Assembly (NCBI GenBank): GCA_019856515.1
Contig: CP082230.1
Span: 1,426,001-1,490,000, forward strand
Length of the DNA stretch: 64,000 nucleotides
Reading direction: 5' to 3'
From: Prolixibacteraceae bacterium
GTDB lineage: Bacteria; Bacteroidota; Bacteroidia; Bacteroidales; Prolixibacteraceae
The translations under genes were made by a program, and so were the position numbers. Below, piece by piece: positions 1 to 8,982 of this stretch (the stretch's first letter is position 1; every line of letters begins with the position of its first letter). The notes below the pieces were generated by a model, which was not told where the DNA came from, ran no database searches, and saw nothing but the letters and a program-made list of their open reading frames with translations.

Positions 1-546
1 AGATGAACGTTTTCCTGGCCGATCGTACTGCTTCCACTTCTGAGAAATATGTTGAAATGCATCTTTCAATGAGTACAAACGACCAACCGGCTGGGGCTGC
101 ACCACTCGATCTCTAAGAATCGATACATCTGAAATACTATCCAATAAACCATTATTAACGATTACCTGCTCTAACACACCTCTTCGATATACAGAATCGA
201 GCACAGCAACAAACCATGACTCCTCAACGGAATTAAAACCAATCAATCCTCGGATATCTTCCTTGAGATACCTGATATTTTTATCAGAAACACTATCATT
301 CAGTGTAAAATAAGGCTGATAGCCCTTCATTGCAATACGCTCCTCCTCCTTTAGCTCTTGCTTGTTTTTCGCAATGGCAAAACTAAAAGGTGCATACAAT
401 GTTTCATGACGCCATGGCTTTCCTTCTTGATATTCATATCGAAAGTTCTTTTCACGAGGAAAAGCAAAGAAAAGCATAGCAATGGTCGACACACAGATCA
501 AAAGAATATACACTTTATGCCCAAAAGGATGTGGTTTGTTTTCCAT
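1..546 (-). CDS. 7TM-HD family (PgpH/YqfF-like) phosphodiesterase, N-terminal part, cut by window edge
   Basis: An open frame of 182 codons starts at an ATG (complement of 544-546) and runs off the left edge. A short charged N-terminus is followed by one membrane helix (about residues 11-29, KVYILLICVSTIAMLFFAF). Next comes an extracytoplasmic segment with YEYQEGKPW and APFSFAIAK, which I recognise as typical of Bacteroidetes 7TM receptors with intracellular HD hydrolase domains. Family members of the PgpH type hydrolyse cyclic di-AMP. The TM bundle and HD domain lie outside the window, so the catalytic half cannot be checked. The gene is divergent from the NlpC/P60 gene at 699. Confidence 0.8.
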   Translation of the reverse strand, partial: MENKPHPFGHKVYILLICVSTIAMLFFAFPREKNFRYEYQEGKPWRHETLYAPFSFAIAKNKQELKEEERIAMKGYQPYFTLNDSVSDKNIRYLKEDIRGLIGFNSVEESWFVAVLDSVYRRGVLEQVIVNNGLLDSISDVSILRDRVVQPQPVGRLYSLKDAFQHISQKWKQYDRPGKRSS

Positions 547-698
547 AAGTTATTACTCAAGTTACACAAATGAACAGCTTCAATATCTATTATGAATTCT
601 TATTGAAAATGATTAATTTACACAAAAATAAGCAATTCTAAATGTTTTCTCCCAACAATCGAGACCAATATTTAAGCCAACTAAAATGATCTTACATC

Positions 699-1415
699 AT
701 GAACAAATTTGGAACAATCAACTGTAGCAATATCTCCATCTATAAAAATCACAATTTCCAAAGTGAAGTCGTATCCGAAGTGTTATGGGGTGAACCTTTT
801 ACAATCACTGAGAGCAATATATCTTGGTCCAAAATAAAGCTTCTATTTGATCAGTATGAAGGATGGATACCAACTCCGAATATTGTCTATATCAACAAAG
901 AATCGGCCAATATATTAGATCAAAATCAAATCCCTGTTCACTCTTTTTCTCTTCACCATAAAATCACAAATATTGACCCAACAAAAGATATTCACATTCA
1001 TCTTCCTCTTGGTGCAATGATCCATGAATCGTCAAGAAAACAACCTTCCTTACAACGAATCATTCTCCATATGATTGGTGTTTCTTATAAATGGGGAGGC
1101 CGATGTTCCTATGGGATCGACTGTTCTGGCTTCACTCAATTACTTTACAAATTTCTTCGAATAAGATTGCCTAGAGATGCCAAAGATCAAGCTAAAGTTG
1201 GAATGACGGTCCCTTTTGGAGAACATAAGTTTGGCGACCTTGCCTTCTTTGGAAAAGATGAACAAAACATCACACATGTTGGTTTCATTGAAAGTGAACA
1301 AATGTTAGTACATGCTTCAGGCGTGGTACAAAAGGAGCTTTTAACAGAGCAAGGCATATTCAACAACCAAGGAACACAAACACATCACCTTCTGTTGATT
1401 AAAAGAATAAAATAG
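699..1415 (+). CDS. NlpC/P60-family cysteine peptidase with N-terminal SH3-like region
   Basis: This 238-aa protein has a C-terminal NlpC/P60 domain. The catalytic Cys142 lies in YGIDCSGFTQLLY, His193 in THVGF and His205 in VHASG, the usual Cys-His-His order. Residues 1-110 resemble bacterial SH3 domains (YEGWIPT), as in enzymes that cut peptidoglycan stem peptides between D-Glu and the diamino acid. No signal peptide is evident, so it may act in the cytoplasm on recycled muropeptides or be exported by another route. It is followed after 6 bp by a tiny membrane-peptide ORF, so the two may be cotranscribed. Confidence 0.87.
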   Translation: MNKFGTINCSNISIYKNHNFQSEVVSEVLWGEPFTITESNISWSKIKLLFDQYEGWIPTPNIVYINKESANILDQNQIPVHSFSLHHKITNIDPTKDIHIHLPLGAMIHESSRKQPSLQRIILHMIGVSYKWGGRCSYGIDCSGFTQLLYKFLRIRLPRDAKDQAKVGMTVPFGEHKFGDLAFFGKDEQNITHVGFIESEQMLVHASGVVQKELLTEQGIFNNQGTQTHHLLLIKRIK

Positions 1416-1421
1416 CGGATT

Positions 1422-1511
1422 ATGGAAAATACTCATCTTATTATTTACGGCATGGCAGTTATTATAGTAATCTATCTATCATGTACATGCTCTAATAAAA
1501 AAAAGAAATAA
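1422..1511 (+). CDS. possible 29-residue single-span membrane peptide
   Basis: An ATG six bases after the NlpC/P60 stop opens a 29-codon frame. It encodes a hydrophobic helix (about residues 6-21) followed by CTC and a lysine-rich tail (NKKKK), with TAA at 1509-1511. That architecture, plus the tight spacing, is what a small inner-membrane or lipoprotein-like peptide looks like. There is no family recognition, and chance cannot be excluded. Confidence 0.35.
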   Translation: MENTHLIIYGMAVIIVIYLSCTCSNKKKK

Positions 1512-1531
1512 TACCGCTTGAAATTGACTAA

Positions 1532-1564
1532 TTGCCTTTTTTGTTAAAAAAGTTCCTATATTTG
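1532..1564 (+). promoter_or_regulatory. Bacteroidetes-type promoter of the Nudix gene
   Basis: A perfect -7 element TATATTTG (1557-1564, consensus TAnnTTTG) lies 55 bp before the Nudix ATG. A TTG at 1532-1534, 22 bp upstream, is a plausible -33 element. Confidence 0.5.
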
Positions 1565-1619
1565 AGAGCTTAAACAATAATGATTTATCATTCATTAAAT
1601 CCATTTAACTTATTCGATA

Positions 1620-2048
1620 ATGAGCTTTGTCTACAAATATCCTCGTCCTGCAATTACAGTAGACACAATTGTGATTGCACCACGAAACCAAGAGATGCTT
1701 ATCCTTTTAATTAAAAGAAAGGACTATCCTTTTCAAGGGTCTTGGGCACTTCCTGGAGGGTTCATCAATATGGACGAACTTTTAATTGATGCTGCCGCTC
1801 GTGAACTCAGCGAAGAAACAGGTATATCAGATGTTAAGCTTGATCAATTTTACACTTTTGACGCTGTCCTTCGTGATCCTAGACAGCGTATTATCTCAGC
1901 GGTGTTCCATGGAGAACTACCAGAACCAGTACCAGTAAAAGGAATGGACGATGCACTTGAAGCCAAATGGTTTCCAATCATATCTCTTCCGGAGATGGCC
2001 TTCGACCATAAAGAGATCATACAAAAGTTTGTACGAGAAAAACTTTAA
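1620..2048 (+). CDS. Nudix hydrolase
   Basis: This 142-aa protein carries a complete Nudix box: GGFINMDE, seven residues, then REL-SEETGI. It supplies the glutamates that bind Mg2+ for hydrolysis of nucleoside diphosphates linked to another moiety. The N-terminus (VYKYPRPAITVDTIVI) and the LLIKRKDYPFQGSWALPGG segment resemble the ADP-ribose/NADH-type Nudix group common in Bacteroidetes, where such domains are also fused to NrtR-like HTH regulators. Here no HTH follows, so it is a stand-alone enzyme. The substrate cannot be read from the sequence. It has its own promoter and terminator. Confidence 0.9.
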   Translation: MSFVYKYPRPAITVDTIVIAPRNQEMLILLIKRKDYPFQGSWALPGGFINMDELLIDAAARELSEETGISDVKLDQFYTFDAVLRDPRQRIISAVFHGELPEPVPVKGMDDALEAKWFPIISLPEMAFDHKEIIQKFVREKL

Positions 2049-2059
2049 ACAATATAACA

Positions 2060-2097
2060 CGGAGATTATCACATGCTGATAGTCTCCGTTTTCTTTT
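2060..2097 (+). terminator. rho-independent terminator after Nudix gene
   Basis: CGGAGATTATC pairs with GATAGTCTCCG (one G-U pair) around a 7-nt loop, followed by TTTTCTTTT. Confidence 0.85.
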
Positions 2098-2559
2098 AGA
2101 ACACGTCACCACACGCTATTACAAAGCAGATCCACCAATACTGCTATCCCATAACAATTCTCCTTTAAATCACGCCACACGCCATAATAAGCACCATTAA
2201 ATAAGACAATTCCTCTCCTACTTTTACCAAATTTTGAATCAATCGTAAAAGTACACTCTTTATGTTGCCCAGCTTCTCTTATGTCTATCCACCCAATACA
2301 AATACCACCTCATAATAGGATCTATAGGTATTGAATAATCAAGACGTACACCTTAAACAACTCATTGATCGATTTTCATTTCAAATGATTGAAACAGCGA
2401 AGTCTAATAGCTTAACCATTGAACTATGAAATTTGCAAATATATTTTGTTTAGACAAGACAAAAAGATGGAAGCATTGCTTATCTCAGTATATATGGTAA
2501 TACTATTGAAAGAAGACAATAACACCCATAAAAGCAAGCTCTGTTAGCCCATATAGACT
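2098..2559. other. intergenic DNA between Nudix gene and pyk
   Basis: No convincing gene is seen. It is AT-rich and contains one copy of a short dispersed element (2425-2482) that recurs at about 17775-17850. Confidence 0.6.
2425..2482 (+). repeat. dispersed element, copy 1
   Basis: CTATGAAAT, then TTGCAAATATATTTT, TTTAGACAAG and GATGGAAGC. The same blocks in the same order and spacing occur at 17775-17850, also in intergenic DNA. Confidence 0.5.
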
Positions 2560-2560
2560 A

Positions 2561-2597
2561 AAAAAAAAGAGGAAAACCATTAGGCCTCCCTCTTTTA
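2561..2597 (-). terminator. terminator of pyk
   Basis: On the minus strand AAAGAGGGAGGCC, a TAAT loop and GGTTTTCCTCTTT form an imperfect stem that runs into a T tract, 38 bp past the pyk stop. Confidence 0.8.
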
Positions 2598-2634
2598 TAT
2601 TTTAAAAAATCAATTAACACATGAGTATTATAGC

Positions 2635-4080
2635 TTACTCAGCATCTTGATCTTTTTTGTTTTTGCTAGTCAAATGATCCACTGAACCAATCTCCATGAA
2701 AGTTGTTCCAGCTCCTACACCGAAGCTACCACCAACATAAACAACGTTATCCTCTTTTACAAGAGTTCCTTCTTCAATCAATCCTTTTAGTACAGACTTA
2801 ACCAATTTGTCTTTGTTCTTACGACCTTTGATTACGTCCGCATAAACACCATAAGAAAGAGCTAACTCTCTCATTACATTTGGTGTGTGACACTTAGCCA
2901 ATACAGGCTTATCACAACGGAAAGCAGATAGGTAACGTGCAGTACGACCTGTCATTGAATCTGTTACTATCGCCTTAACATCCAACTCCTCTTTATTAGC
3001 AGCATTTACTGCAGCCTCTGCCAAAAATGCTGGAACTTGATAAGGAGCAATATTTACATCCAAATTATTCGTACGATCTTGTGCTGCCTCAACTTCTTGT
3101 GCAATACTAGTCATCACTTTCACTGCCTCAACAGGATAATCACCGTATGCAGTCTCACCTGACAACATGATAGCATCTGTGTTTTGGTAAATTGCGTTAG
3201 CAACATCACTTACCTCTGCACGTGTTGGACGTGGGTTCTCGATCATTGTGTGAAGCATTTGCGTTGCGATAATCACAGGCTTCTTTCTTGACACACAAGT
3301 ACGAACTAGGTCTCTTTGGATTCCAGGAATCTTCTGTGCTGGAACTTCAATACCCAAGTCTCCACGAGCAACCATAACACCATAAGCATGGTCTAGGATC
3401 TCATCGATATTTTGAACACCATCGTGATTCTCAATCTTAGCGATAATCTTAGCGCTACTATTTTTAGAATCAAGAATCTCTTGTACGGCTAAAACATCTG
3501 CTGCATTACGTACAAAAGAGTGTGCAATAAAATCAATATCATTCTCAGCTGACCACAAGATAAATTTCTTATCTTTCTCTGTAATAGCTGGAAGAGTAAT
3601 CGTTACACCTGGTACGTTTACACTTTTACGATTTTTGATCGCGCCATCATTACAAACAACAGTAACAAGTCCTTCTTCTGTCACGCTCTCTACTTTCAAC
3701 TCTAGCTCACCATCATCGATAAGTAGTGCACTTCCAGTAGGAACGTCTTTTGCGATACCTGCATAGTCAAGATACAATACGTTGTCTTTCGACTCGCCTT
3801 CGCCTCCTTTTACGATCACCTTATCACCAGCTTTCACTGCAATTGGGTTCTCGACATTCTTTGTGCGAATTTCAGGACCTTTTGTATCCACCAAAATCGC
3901 AATCTTATCTGATACCTCACGGATGTTCTTTATAACACGCTCAGTATCCTCTGGCATTTGGTGTGCTGTATTAATACGCACAACGTTCATACCTGCTTCG
4001 TGTAGTTCGCGAATAAATTCTGGTTCGCACTTTCTGTCTGAAATTGTCGCAACAATTTTAGTATGCTTCTTGATATTCAT
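2635..4080 (-). CDS. pyk: pyruvate kinase
   Basis: This 481-aa protein is full length for pyruvate kinase, which transfers phosphate from phosphoenolpyruvate to ADP in the last step of glycolysis. Visible landmarks are the N-terminal KIVATISDRKCE with GMNVVRINTAH (the Bacteroidetes version of the usual TIGPAS motif), MVARGDLGIEVP, the active-site segment ATQMLHTMIENPRPTRAE with the catalytic Thr region, and AIMLSGETAYGDYPVEAV. The C-terminal allosteric-type domain follows (residues about 350-470). It is monocistronic, with a -7 promoter element upstream and a terminator downstream. Confidence 0.97.
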   Translation of the reverse strand: MNIKKHTKIVATISDRKCEPEFIRELHEAGMNVVRINTAHQMPEDTERVIKNIREVSDKIAILVDTKGPEIRTKNVENPIAVKAGDKVIVKGGEGESKDNVLYLDYAGIAKDVPTGSALLIDDGELELKVESVTEEGLVTVVCNDGAIKNRKSVNVPGVTITLPAITEKDKKFILWSAENDIDFIAHSFVRNAADVLAVQEILDSKNSSAKIIAKIENHDGVQNIDEILDHAYGVMVARGDLGIEVPAQKIPGIQRDLVRTCVSRKKPVIIATQMLHTMIENPRPTRAEVSDVANAIYQNTDAIMLSGETAYGDYPVEAVKVMTSIAQEVEAAQDRTNNLDVNIAPYQVPAFLAEAAVNAANKEELDVKAIVTDSMTGRTARYLSAFRCDKPVLAKCHTPNVMRELALSYGVYADVIKGRKNKDKLVKSVLKGLIEEGTLVKEDNVVYVGGSFGVGAGTTFMEIGSVDHLTSKNKKDQDAE

Positions 4081-4115
4081 GTAAAAAAGTTATTTAGAAG
4101 AAATCTGATTTCGCA

Positions 4116-4123
4116 CAAAAATA
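4116..4123 (-). promoter_or_regulatory. -7 element of pyk promoter
   Basis: The minus strand reads TATTTTTG (TAnnTTTG), 36 bp upstream of the pyk ATG. No clear -33 element is seen. Confidence 0.45.
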
Positions 4124-4275
4124 TATATTTTTTTTAATTTACATATCCTAGAACATATCATTTATTCATTGTTTTATCATTTTTAAATCGTATATAGGTA
4201 AAAACAACTTGAATAATTGATCTATTTTAACACTTTGACCTCTTCGCATTCATTCAAACAACAATTAATATTTAT

Positions 4276-5064
4276 TTAATTAAACTGCAAATTGATTGAC
4301 GAGAATATTTGAAACACGGGTGCACCATAACCTTCTGTATACACTGAATATTGTGGTTCGATAAAGAAGTTTGCTACCGTATTACCGATCTTAACAATCT
4401 TACCAATACCTATACCTATAGGAAAATTATACACCTCCTTCTGTAAATCTATAGTCCATATCGGTGCTCCTCTTAAATAATTACCTTTCCCCAATTGGAA
4501 GAAATAGAATGGTTGTACTGCGACAAAGTTCATTTGCTTATCAATCTCCTGTCCATAATATGTAGTCATACCATCAGAGCGATCACCTACACCAATATTC
4601 CATGTCACTAAACCACCCCATTGAAATCTTGGATTTTTAGCAATATATGCAATAAAAGCAGCTCCTACTTGATATTGATCTGCTCCCATTGAATTGGTTC
4701 CTGTAGGGAAAGTAGCCATCGGCCCAAAACCAATATTTGTAGCTCCCGTTTTTAACAAATAGGTTGCAAAAAGATTCAGATCACCCAAACCAGATTGTTG
4801 TGCTCCATCAACGGTTGAATTCATGATAGGCAGGGTCCCTCTTAATAAGAAACGACCAATCGGTTGTGCATACCTCACGTTAGTCATGTTCATCTTTGCA
4901 TCTGTACCTGCAATATCCGTAAGAAAATTAAACTGTACATTAAAAGCTTTAATCTTTGCCAATGGGTTGTTTGCTTCAGCTGCAGCTGACATACCTGAAT
5001 CTTCTTGTGCAATCAATCCTAATGATAAGATCATCCCAATGACCAATAAAATTATTTTTTTCAT
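4276..5064 (-). CDS. exported beta-barrel-like protein (Phenol_MetA_deg / transporter-like)
   Basis: This 262-aa protein has a cleavable signal peptide (MKKIILLVIGMILSLGLIAQ, cut near residue 20). The remainder alternates aromatic and glycine-rich strands (for example PIGRFLLRGTLPI, TNIGFGPMATFPTGT, NFVAVQPFYFFQLGKG) and ends in a hydrophobic strand, SSINLQFN. This layout matches the outer-membrane family often annotated as MetA-pathway of phenol degradation or neuromedin-U-like. The substrate is unknown. It is monocistronic between pyk and ygiQ. Confidence 0.7.
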   Translation of the reverse strand: MKKIILLVIGMILSLGLIAQEDSGMSAAAEANNPLAKIKAFNVQFNFLTDIAGTDAKMNMTNVRYAQPIGRFLLRGTLPIMNSTVDGAQQSGLGDLNLFATYLLKTGATNIGFGPMATFPTGTNSMGADQYQVGAAFIAYIAKNPRFQWGGLVTWNIGVGDRSDGMTTYYGQEIDKQMNFVAVQPFYFFQLGKGNYLRGAPIWTIDLQKEVYNFPIGIGIGKIVKIGNTVANFFIEPQYSVYTEGYGAPVFQIFSSINLQFN

Positions 5065-5248
5065 AACAAATATTTTTGGTTTATATAAAAGTTCAAACAG
5101 GACTACACCCCTCTTTGTTCACACACTAAACACCTATATATCAAACACATTACACCAACAATGAAGTGTAATATATTAAAACTGTTATATATTGACAGCC
5201 AATCGTGAAAAAACAATAAAGAAAAAGAGCTTTTAGTGCGAAATAAAT

Positions 5249-5256
5249 TACTTTTG
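5249..5256 (+). promoter_or_regulatory. -7 element of ygiQ promoter
   Basis: TACTTTTG matches TAnnTTTG and lies 28 bp before the chosen ATG at 5285. This supports that start over the TTG at 5273. Confidence 0.5.
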
Positions 5257-5284
5257 TTCCCGTATTAAATCTTTGATTTTCGAA

Positions 5285-7201
5285 ATGACATTGAGCAATA
5301 ATAATAGCTGGTTACCCACAAGCCTGAAAGAGATAAAAGAACGTGGATGGGAAGATATTGATGTGATCTATTTTACAGGGGATGCTTATGTGGACCATCC
5401 CTCTTTTGCTGCTGCAGTAATTGGTCGTATCATGGAAGATGAAGGGCTAAAAGTGGCCATTATTCCTCAACCTAATTGGACCGATGACCTACGAGATTTT
5501 AAGAAGTTAGGTAAACCCAATCTTTTCTTTGCCGTATCTGGTGGAAATATGGATTCAATGGTTAACCACTATACTGCCAATAAACGAAGAAGATCGAATG
5601 ACGCATATACTCCCGATGGACGTACCAACGCTCGTCCTGACTATGCAGCATATACTTATGTTAATATACTAAAAGAACTCTATCCTGATGTGCCTGTTAT
5701 CGTTGGAGGAATTGAAGCTTCTCTACGACGAGTTACACATTATGATTATTGGAGTGACAAATTACGTCCAGGATTCCTTGCGGATGCACCTGCCGATCTG
5801 CTTTTTTACGGGATGGGGGAAAAATCGGTTCGTGAATTTATCTCATTAGTAAAAAGAGGTGTTCCTGTCTCTTCGATCACCAACCTACCTCAAACGGCTT
5901 TTGTACGTCCAATTGGTGAAAAATATGCTACGCAGAAAAAATGGGAAACATTTGAACTAAACTCTCATCAAACCTGCCTGGAGGACAAGAAGAAATATGC
6001 TGAGAATTTCAAAAACATAGAGATTCAATCAAACAGTTGGGAAGCCCAGAAGCTGATTCAAAAAAATCACAACACCCAAATCGTCATTAACCCTCCTTAT
6101 GCCCCGCTAAAAGGGAAAGAGTTAGATGCTGTACATAAACTTCCGTTTACAAGGCTACCCCATCCAAGATATAAAAAGAAAGGTGCCATACCAGCTTATG
6201 ATATGATTAGACACTCCGTAAACATCCATCGTGGTTGTTTTGGAGGCTGTGCCTTCTGTACCATCAGTGCACATCAAGGGAAATTTATAGTATCTCGATC
6301 AGAAGAGTCTATTCTTCAAGAGATCGAAGAGGTTACGATGATGCCAGACTTCAAAGGAACGATATCTGATGTTGGAGGCCCTTCTGCTAACATGTACAAA
6401 ATGCAAGGGAAAAACTTAGACATTTGTCGTAAATGTAAAAAGCCATCTTGTATATTCCCTAAAATATGTAGTAACCTCGATAATGATCACTCCACTCTAA
6501 CCAACCTATATAAGAAGGTACGTAATGTGGAAGGAGTAAAACACGCTTTTATTGGTAGTGGGATACGTTACGACATGATCCTGGGTGAGCAGAAAGATCC
6601 TAAAGTAAAAGAGAAAAATCTTAAATATCTTGAGGAGGTCATTAAACACCATGTCTCAGGACGTCTTAAAGTGGCTCCAGAACACACCTCTGACGATGTG
6701 CTTAATATTATGAGGAAACCCTCTTTTGATCTGTTCCATGAGTTAGTTCCTCTATTTCGCGAGGTAAACAAAAAAAATGGTTTAAATCAACAACTTATTC
6801 CATATTTTATCTCTAGCCATCCAGGATGTCAACTGAAAGACATGGCAGATCTTGCAATCCAGACCAAAGAGTTAGATTTCAAACTAGAACAGGTACAAGA
6901 TTTCACCCCTACACCAATGACAGTAGCAACGGTAATCTACTACTCTGGATTCCATCCATACACATTGAAACCTGTCAAAACACCGAAATCTAGTAAAGAT
7001 AAATTAGAACAACGCCAATTCTTCTTTTGGTACGATTCGAAACAAAAACATAAAATTGAAAGTTCACTCAGAAAGATTCAAAAAACAGATTGGATACCCA
7101 AACTATTAGGGCAGAAGAGTGATTCTGCACCCAATATCAATCATAAAAGTAGTGCAAAGCCCAAGAAGAACGTAAAAAAAGACAAAAAGCGTAGAAGATA
7201 G
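5285..7201 (+). CDS. ygiQ: YgiQ family radical SAM protein
   Basis: The ATG at 5285 gives a 638-aa protein beginning MTLSNNNSWLPTSLKE; an in-frame TTG at 5273 would add four residues. YgiQ hallmarks are visible: WEDIDVIYFTGDAYVDHPSF near the N-terminus, then a radical SAM cluster motif HRGCFGGCAFC (CX3CX2C) near residue 320, a second cysteine set CRKCKKPSCIFPKIC, and a lysine-rich C-terminal tail of about 40 residues. Family members are broadly conserved, but their reaction is not established. It is monocistronic with a terminator after the stop. Confidence 0.95.
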   Translation: MTLSNNNSWLPTSLKEIKERGWEDIDVIYFTGDAYVDHPSFAAAVIGRIMEDEGLKVAIIPQPNWTDDLRDFKKLGKPNLFFAVSGGNMDSMVNHYTANKRRRSNDAYTPDGRTNARPDYAAYTYVNILKELYPDVPVIVGGIEASLRRVTHYDYWSDKLRPGFLADAPADLLFYGMGEKSVREFISLVKRGVPVSSITNLPQTAFVRPIGEKYATQKKWETFELNSHQTCLEDKKKYAENFKNIEIQSNSWEAQKLIQKNHNTQIVINPPYAPLKGKELDAVHKLPFTRLPHPRYKKKGAIPAYDMIRHSVNIHRGCFGGCAFCTISAHQGKFIVSRSEESILQEIEEVTMMPDFKGTISDVGGPSANMYKMQGKNLDICRKCKKPSCIFPKICSNLDNDHSTLTNLYKKVRNVEGVKHAFIGSGIRYDMILGEQKDPKVKEKNLKYLEEVIKHHVSGRLKVAPEHTSDDVLNIMRKPSFDLFHELVPLFREVNKKNGLNQQLIPYFISSHPGCQLKDMADLAIQTKELDFKLEQVQDFTPTPMTVATVIYYSGFHPYTLKPVKTPKSSKDKLEQRQFFFWYDSKQKHKIESSLRKIQKTDWIPKLLGQKSDSAPNINHKSSAKPKKNVKKDKKRRR

Positions 7202-7212
7202 ATGCATTGATG

Positions 7213-7264
7213 GAGAAAGATCGGATATCATTACCTCTTGAATACGATCTTTCTCAGCTTTTTA
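7213..7264 (+). terminator. terminator after ygiQ
   Basis: GAGAAAGATCG and CGATCTTTCTC form an 11-bp perfect stem around a loop of about 21 nt, followed by AGCTTTTTAT. Confidence 0.75.
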
Positions 7265-7462
7265 TACAAAAGAAAAACTTTTGACATAAGTAATCCAATC
7301 AAATTAGATTACATTGTCTTCAAATAAGAACACGAAAACGAACTGACCTTTTATACTAAAGTAAAAACGGAAAGCAATACCATATAACCACTATTGCACT
7401 TGAGATAACTGCTGTTATACTCTTTTCCGAGCACTTTGGCATAAAGTCCTAAAAAAGAGAAT

Positions 7463-8953
7463 ATGAGAGTCTCAGATTGGAAAAAAGACGTCATTAAACC
7501 ATCCGAAATAGATAAATATTTGGTAGATGGTAAAGATTTTATTTGTGAAGAAACCATCAACAAAAAAATCAAAGAGGGCGAAAACCCGTCAGACCAATAT
7601 ATCGAGCAGATTATCGAAAAAGCGCTTTCGGTGAAAACACTAGCTCCCGAAGAAACTGCCGCACTACTAAATGTGACATCGGATAAAATGTGGAACAGAA
7701 TATTTGATGCAGCTTTAGAACTGAAAAAGAAAGTTTATGACAACCGCATTGTCTTTTTTGCCCCTCTCTACTGCTCCAATCTTTGTGTAAACAACTGCGA
7801 GTACTGTGGGTTCCGTGAGAAAAACTGTACAGAAAAGCGTGCCATATTATCTCCCGATGAGGTTAAACGTGAGACCAAGTCTGTATTAAATGAAGGACAC
7901 AAACGACTGATCTTAGTCTTTGGAGAGCATCCAAAATCAGATATTGACTACATGATAGACTCTATCAAAGCAGTCTACGAAGTACAAGAAAAAGCACCCA
8001 ATTCAGGAAAAGAGACCAACATACGTCGTGTTAATATAAATGCTGCTCCGATGAGCATTGACAAATTAAAACGACTAAAAGAGACAGGTATCGGTACTTA
8101 TCAAGTATTCCAAGAAACGTACCATCATGAAACCTACAACCAAGTTCATCCTAAAGATACCCTTAAAGGGGACTACCAATGGAGATTATATGCCCTTCAT
8201 CGCGCAATGGATGCTGGATTAGATGATGTGGCCATTGGAGCTCTTTTCGGTCTTTACGACTGGAAATTCGAAGTCATGGGGCTGCTTTATCACACCTTAG
8301 ACCTTGAAAAACGATATGGTGTAGGACCTCACACCATATCATTCCCACGTATTACTCCTGCTTCTGGATCTGAGCTAAGTCAAAACCTTCCTTATCAAGT
8401 GAGCGACGAAGATTTTAAAAAGATCGTTGCCGTACTACGACTCTCTGTACCTACTGCAGGACTCATCATAACTGCACGTGAAAAGCCGGAATTAAAAAGA
8501 GAAGTGATTAAATTAGGTTGTACACAAACCGACGCATCCACACGAATTGGTATTGGAGGTTATAGCGATCAAATAAACCAAGACAAACAACAATTTACCA
8601 TTGGAGACCCAAGAGACCTGGATGATGTGATCCAAGAGATACTTAAAGAAGGTTTTATTCCATCATTCTGTACTGCAGGTTATCGATGTGGTCGAACAGG
8701 AGAAACGATCATGGGGATGCTTAGCCACTGTGTAGAAGGTAAATTCTGTAAGCTGAATGGGGTCCTTACTTTTAGAGAGTATCTTTATGACTACGCCTCC
8801 GAAGAGACAAAAAGACTTGGAGAAGCAGTGATTGCCAAGGAGTTGAAAGAGATACACCAAGAACAATACTTCATCGATCGTCCTAAATTAGTAGAAAAAT
8901 TCGATCATCAGTACAATGATATTTTAATTGGCAAAAGAGATCGCTATATTTAG
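7463..8953 (+). CDS. hydG: HydG-like radical SAM enzyme with altered C-terminal cluster motif
   Basis: This 496-aa protein aligns by eye with HydG, the tyrosine lyase that makes CO and cyanide ligands for the [FeFe]-hydrogenase H-cluster. The radical SAM motif CVNNCEYC (Cys108, Cys112, Cys115) and a ThiH-like barrel are present. HydG normally has a second cluster site, CX2CX22C, at the C-terminus. Here the region reads CTAGYRCGRTG with Cys403 and Cys429 at the right 26-residue spacing. The middle ligand position 406 is Gly, while Cys409 and Cys423 are nearby. No hydA, hydE or hydF is in the window. A hemerythrin/RIC gene follows after 29 bp. It could be a true HydG with a shifted ligand or a paralogue with another role. 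Confidence 0.82.
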   Translation: MRVSDWKKDVIKPSEIDKYLVDGKDFICEETINKKIKEGENPSDQYIEQIIEKALSVKTLAPEETAALLNVTSDKMWNRIFDAALELKKKVYDNRIVFFAPLYCSNLCVNNCEYCGFREKNCTEKRAILSPDEVKRETKSVLNEGHKRLILVFGEHPKSDIDYMIDSIKAVYEVQEKAPNSGKETNIRRVNINAAPMSIDKLKRLKETGIGTYQVFQETYHHETYNQVHPKDTLKGDYQWRLYALHRAMDAGLDDVAIGALFGLYDWKFEVMGLLYHTLDLEKRYGVGPHTISFPRITPASGSELSQNLPYQVSDEDFKKIVAVLRLSVPTAGLIITAREKPELKREVIKLGCTQTDASTRIGIGGYSDQINQDKQQFTIGDPRDLDDVIQEILKEGFIPSFCTAGYRCGRTGETIMGMLSHCVEGKFCKLNGVLTFREYLYDYASEETKRLGEAVIAKELKEIHQEQYFIDRPKLVEKFDHQYNDILIGKRDRYI

Positions 8954-8982
8954 ACCAAATAATTATAACAGAGATTTTCACA

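Noticed and set aside
358..573. 71-codon plus-strand frame
   Set aside because: Antisense to the 7TM-HD gene, whose residues fit the family; codon content is arbitrary.
3750..4084. Plus-strand frames opposite pyk
   Set aside because: Shadows of the conserved pyruvate kinase gene on the other strand.
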